The translations under genes and the position numbers were made by a program. Positions 61,375 to 64,000 of a stretch of DNA of 64,000 nucleotides are shown here, piece by piece. The notes beneath the pieces are model-generated. The model worked only from the letters and a program-made list of their open reading frames with translations, was not told the DNA's origin and made no database searches. Origin of the DNA: JBMDXB01 sp048594975. Its GTDB lineage: Bacteria; Acidobacteriota; Vicinamibacteria; Vicinamibacterales; 2-12-FULL-66-21. The first letter of the stretch is position 1. Each line of letters starts with the position of its first letter. The stretch lies in assembly GCA_048594975.1 (NCBI GenBank), contig JBMDXQ010000151.1, positions 1-64,000 on the forward strand. The letters run 5' to 3'.

Positions 61375-63681
61375 ATGGCTTGCGGCACGCGTTTTACCCG
61401 TTCAGTGTGGATGAGTCTCTGCGCGGCCGTGCTCGTCCCGGCGCTTTTTGCCGCCTGCGCTGCCGACCCGAATGCCAGGAAGCAGGAGCACTTCCTCAGG
61501 GCGACGCGGTACTTCGAAGCGGCGCAGTATCGTCAGGCGATTATCGAGTATCGGAACGCGGTGCAAATCGATCCGATGTTCGGCATGGCCCGCCTCAAGC
61601 TTGCCGAGTCCTACGCGCGGCTCGGGGACGCAGCCGCGGCACGCGGCGAGTACGTGAGAGCAGCGGATCTGCTTCGCGACCGCGCCGACGTCCAGCTCAC
61701 CGCCGGACGGTACCTGTTGGCGGCGGGGCAGCTGACGGACGCGATTGCTCGCGCCGATGCCGCGCTGTCGCTCGAGCCCGCCAGTGTAGACGCGCACGTG
61801 CTGCGCGCCAGTGCCCTGGCCGGTCTCCGCGACTTCGAGAACGCGCTCGCGGATGTGGAGGAAGCGCTTCGCCTCGACCCGCGGCGGGGCGCGACCTACG
61901 TCCAGCTGGGATCGCTGCAGCAGGCGCGAGGGCAGAATGAGGAGGCCGAGGCCGCCTTCAACAAGGCGTTGGCGCTTGCACCGCGCGCGGCCGGGCCACA
62001 GCTGTCTCTGGCGCACTACTACTGGGCCGCTGGACGCACCGGCGAAGCCGAACAGGCCATCCGAGCCGCGCTCGAGCGGGAGCCGTCGCATGCCGTCGCC
62101 AATCGCGCGATGGCCGCGTTGCTCCTGGCCACCGATCGCGCGGCCGAAGCCGAACCGTACCTGCTGCGCCTGGCGCAGCGCCCGGGCGACGTCGCCGCGT
62201 CGATCGCGCTGGCTGATTATTACGTGGCTCTCGGACGCCCCGAAGCGGCGATCTCGCGGCTCGAGGCGCTGGCCCAGAATCCCGCGCACGCGGATACTGC
62301 CGGGCGGCACCTCGCCGCCGCGCACGCCCGTGCCGGCAACCGGGCCAAAGCGCTCGAGGTCACCGACAACCTGCTGAAGCGCAACGCGCGCGACGCGGCG
62401 GCGCACCTGACGAAGTCGCAGCTGCTGCTCGCCGAGGGACGGCGTGACGACGCGCTGGCCCACGCTCAGGCGGCAGCCGATGCCGAACCCGCATCGGCGG
62501 AGGCGCAGCTCGCCCTCGGCAGACTCTACGCCGCCCGGGGGGATGCCGTCACGGCCCAGCGGGCGTTCAAGAAGGTGCTGGAGCTCAATCCGGCAGCAAA
62601 CATCGCGCGTGCCGAGCTGGCACGGCTGCAGCTGTCGACGGGCCAGTCTGCGGCGTCGTTGCGCACGGCGAACGAAGCGCTCGCACAGGAGCCGCGAAGC
62701 GTCCAGGCGCGGCTCGCGGTGGCGAGGGCCGCGCTTGCCACCAAAGACGTCGCGCGTGCGGATCGCGAGCTTGCAGCGCTCCTGCGGGAGCATCCCGGGC
62801 TCGCCTCGGTGCACGCGCTCAAGGGGCTGGTTGCGGCGGAACGGAAGGACTCCGCGGGAGCCCGTCGTGCCCTCGAGCACGCGCTCTCGCTTGATGCCAA
62901 CTCCGCCGAGGGCCTGGCGGGACTCCTGGCACTGGATCTCGTCGAGGGCAACCTGGCCGGCGCGAAGGCGCGGATCGACCGTCGCCTGGCGGCGGGAACG
63001 CCGTCACCCGAACTGCTGCTCGTGGCCGCGAGAACCTACGCCGGCGCCGGGGACCCGGCTGCAGCAGAACGTTTCCTGCGACAGGCCATCGACGCGGATC
63101 CGACGCTGCTTCCCGCGTACTCGATGCTCGGGCAGCTCTACCTGAAACAGAAGCGGCTGGACGAAGCGCGTCGCGAGTTCGAAGCGCTTGCCGCCCGTCA
63201 CTCGCGGCCGGTGCCGGCGCTGACGATGGCGGGCATGATCCTCTACGTTCAGGGCAACGTGCCCGAGGCGCGACGGCGGTTCCAGGAGGCGCTCGCGATC
63301 GAGCCGACCGCCCCCATAGCCGCCAACAACCTCGCGTGGAGTTACGCCGAGGCGGGCGAGAACCTGGACGTGGCGCTGCAGCTCGCGCTCACCGCTACGA
63401 CCAGCGCCCCCGACGTTCCGGAAATGATCGACACGCTCGGCTGGATCTACTACAAGAAGAAACAGCCGGAGCTGGCGCTCGCAGCCTTCAGTCGCAGCAT
63501 CGAGAAGGATCCGCGGAACCCGAGTTATCAGTACCACAGCGGCCTGGCGTACCTGCAGGCGGGCGACGTGGAGCGTGGCCGTGCTGCCCTCGAGCGTGCC
63601 CTCAAACTGCGGCCCGACTTCCCGGGTGCCGACGACGCGCGGCGAAAGCTCGCGACGCTGAATACGCCGGCTGGCAGGTGA
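61375..63681 (+). CDS. prsT: PEP-CTERM system TPR lipoprotein PrsT
   Basis: 768 aa. A lipoprotein signal (SLCAAVLVPALFAAC) precedes about 20 tetratricopeptide repeats through the whole length (for example FLRATRYFEAAQYRQAIIEYRNAV, shown here only as the first repeat type; NNLAWSYAEAGENLDVALQLA near the end). The size and architecture match PrsT of exosortase/EPS loci, thought to scaffold polysaccharide or PEP-CTERM export at the outer membrane. ATG at 61375 is chosen over in-frame codons from 61276 because the sigma-54 site lies between them. Confidence 0.88.
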   Translation: MACGTRFTRSVWMSLCAAVLVPALFAACAADPNARKQEHFLRATRYFEAAQYRQAIIEYRNAVQIDPMFGMARLKLAESYARLGDAAAARGEYVRAADLLRDRADVQLTAGRYLLAAGQLTDAIARADAALSLEPASVDAHVLRASALAGLRDFENALADVEEALRLDPRRGATYVQLGSLQQARGQNEEAEAAFNKALALAPRAAGPQLSLAHYYWAAGRTGEAEQAIRAALEREPSHAVANRAMAALLLATDRAAEAEPYLLRLAQRPGDVAASIALADYYVALGRPEAAISRLEALAQNPAHADTAGRHLAAAHARAGNRAKALEVTDNLLKRNARDAAAHLTKSQLLLAEGRRDDALAHAQAAADAEPASAEAQLALGRLYAARGDAVTAQRAFKKVLELNPAANIARAELARLQLSTGQSAASLRTANEALAQEPRSVQARLAVARAALATKDVARADRELAALLREHPGLASVHALKGLVAAERKDSAGARRALEHALSLDANSAEGLAGLLALDLVEGNLAGAKARIDRRLAAGTPSPELLLVAARTYAGAGDPAAAERFLRQAIDADPTLLPAYSMLGQLYLKQKRLDEARREFEALAARHSRPVPALTMAGMILYVQGNVPEARRRFQEALAIEPTAPIAANNLAWSYAEAGENLDVALQLALTATTSAPDVPEMIDTLGWIYYKKKQPELALAAFSRSIEKDPRNPSYQYHSGLAYLQAGDVERGRAALERALKLRPDFPGADDARRKLATLNTPAGR

Positions 63682-63769
63682 CTGCCCCGACCCGACGCTC
63701 CTCGCCTGCCCGAGTGCGCCCGCGCTTGTGACTGAGAAAGCGAAGCTGTGTCTTGCAGCCGGAGAGAAC

Positions 63770-64000
63770 ATGAGCACAGCAGCCCGAGTGTCGTTTTCGC
63801 GTGACGTCCTGCGGATCGACGCCGCCGCGGTGACCAGGACCATCGAGGAAGCGATTCGTCACCAGGTCGGCTCGGTCCTCCGCCGCCGGGGTGCGGTCGT
63901 GGCGCTCTCCGGCGGTATCGACAGCTCCGTGGTCACGTCGCTGTGCGTGCGTGCACTCGGAGCGGATCGCGTGCACGTTCTGCTGATGCCCGAGCGGCAT
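63770..64000 (+). CDS. NAD synthetase-like ATP pyrophosphatase (5' part)
   Basis: 77 codons, cut by the window edge. GGAGAG lies before the ATG at 63770. VVALSGGIDSSVVTSLCVRAL is the SGGxDS PP-loop that binds ATP, and VHVLLMPER follows as in NadE. NadE-type NAD synthetase is the best guess; an ExsB- or asparagine-synthetase-like enzyme of the polysaccharide locus is the alternative until the rest is seen. Confidence 0.75.
   Translation, partial: MSTAARVSFSRDVLRIDAAAVTRTIEEAIRHQVGSVLRRRGAVVALSGGIDSSVVTSLCVRALGADRVHVLLMPERH

Overview
The window is chromosomal DNA of a very GC-rich, double-membraned bacterium. LptE, a PEP-CTERM/exosortase locus, bacillithiol synthesis genes, PEGA-domain proteins, DUF1844 and many secreted LmbE- or TolB-like proteins together point to Acidobacteriota, probably the Vicinamibacteria. 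This placement is inferred from gene content, not from a marker-gene tree. No rRNA, tRNA, insertion sequence, prophage or CRISPR array was recognised. Genes are tightly packed with many 4-bp stop/start overlaps.

Layout. 0-8 kb, minus strand: a secreted TolB/FG-GAP protein, yraN, a class III aminotransferase, cysS, ribF, a metallo-beta-lactamase-fold enzyme and a DUF1844 protein, with mazG diverging at 8.07 kb. 9-19 kb, minus strand: a small secreted protein, comEC, carB, carA, a PEGA protein and a probable pseudokinase. 19-25.4 kb: all three bacillithiol enzymes (bshC on +; bshA and bshB1 on -) around a large exported PIG-L protein. 25.7-30.4 kb: a class A penicillin-binding protein, an XdhC-family protein and an amidohydrolase. 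30.5-34.3 kb: the heat-shock operon hrcA-grpE-dnaJ-prmA behind a perfect CIRCE operator, without dnaK. 34.3-39.5 kb: three translationally coupled genes, namely a protease-dead HtrA-like PDZ protein, an antiporter-like membrane protein, and a second antiporter fused to a complete trehalose-6-phosphate synthase. 39.6-49 kb: rsmE, a Ser/Thr kinase with a zinc ribbon, ilvE, pilT, recX, alaS, a lytic transglycosylase, an S4 protein and rpsT. 49-54.8 kb, minus strand: an acyltransferase, an HDAC-like deacetylase, leuS, lptE and holA. 55-64 kb: an accessory, regulator-rich region with a receiver-only response regulator, a sigma-54 activator without a receiver domain, several small unknown proteins, a PEP-CTERM protein, the lipoprotein PrsT and the 5' end of an NAD-synthetase-like gene.

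The two most unusual things are the antiporter-OtsA fusion operon, which sits between prmA and rsmE beside the heat-shock genes, and a family of degenerate period-7 (once period-8) repeats. These repeats lie in gene leaders and junctions (ribF, carB, bshB1/PBP, recX, bshC 3' side) and also inside two essential coding regions (prmA, leuS). Several housekeeping genes (leuS, mazG, the S4 protein, alaS) have a -10 box 6-9 nt from the start codon, which suggests leaderless transcripts.
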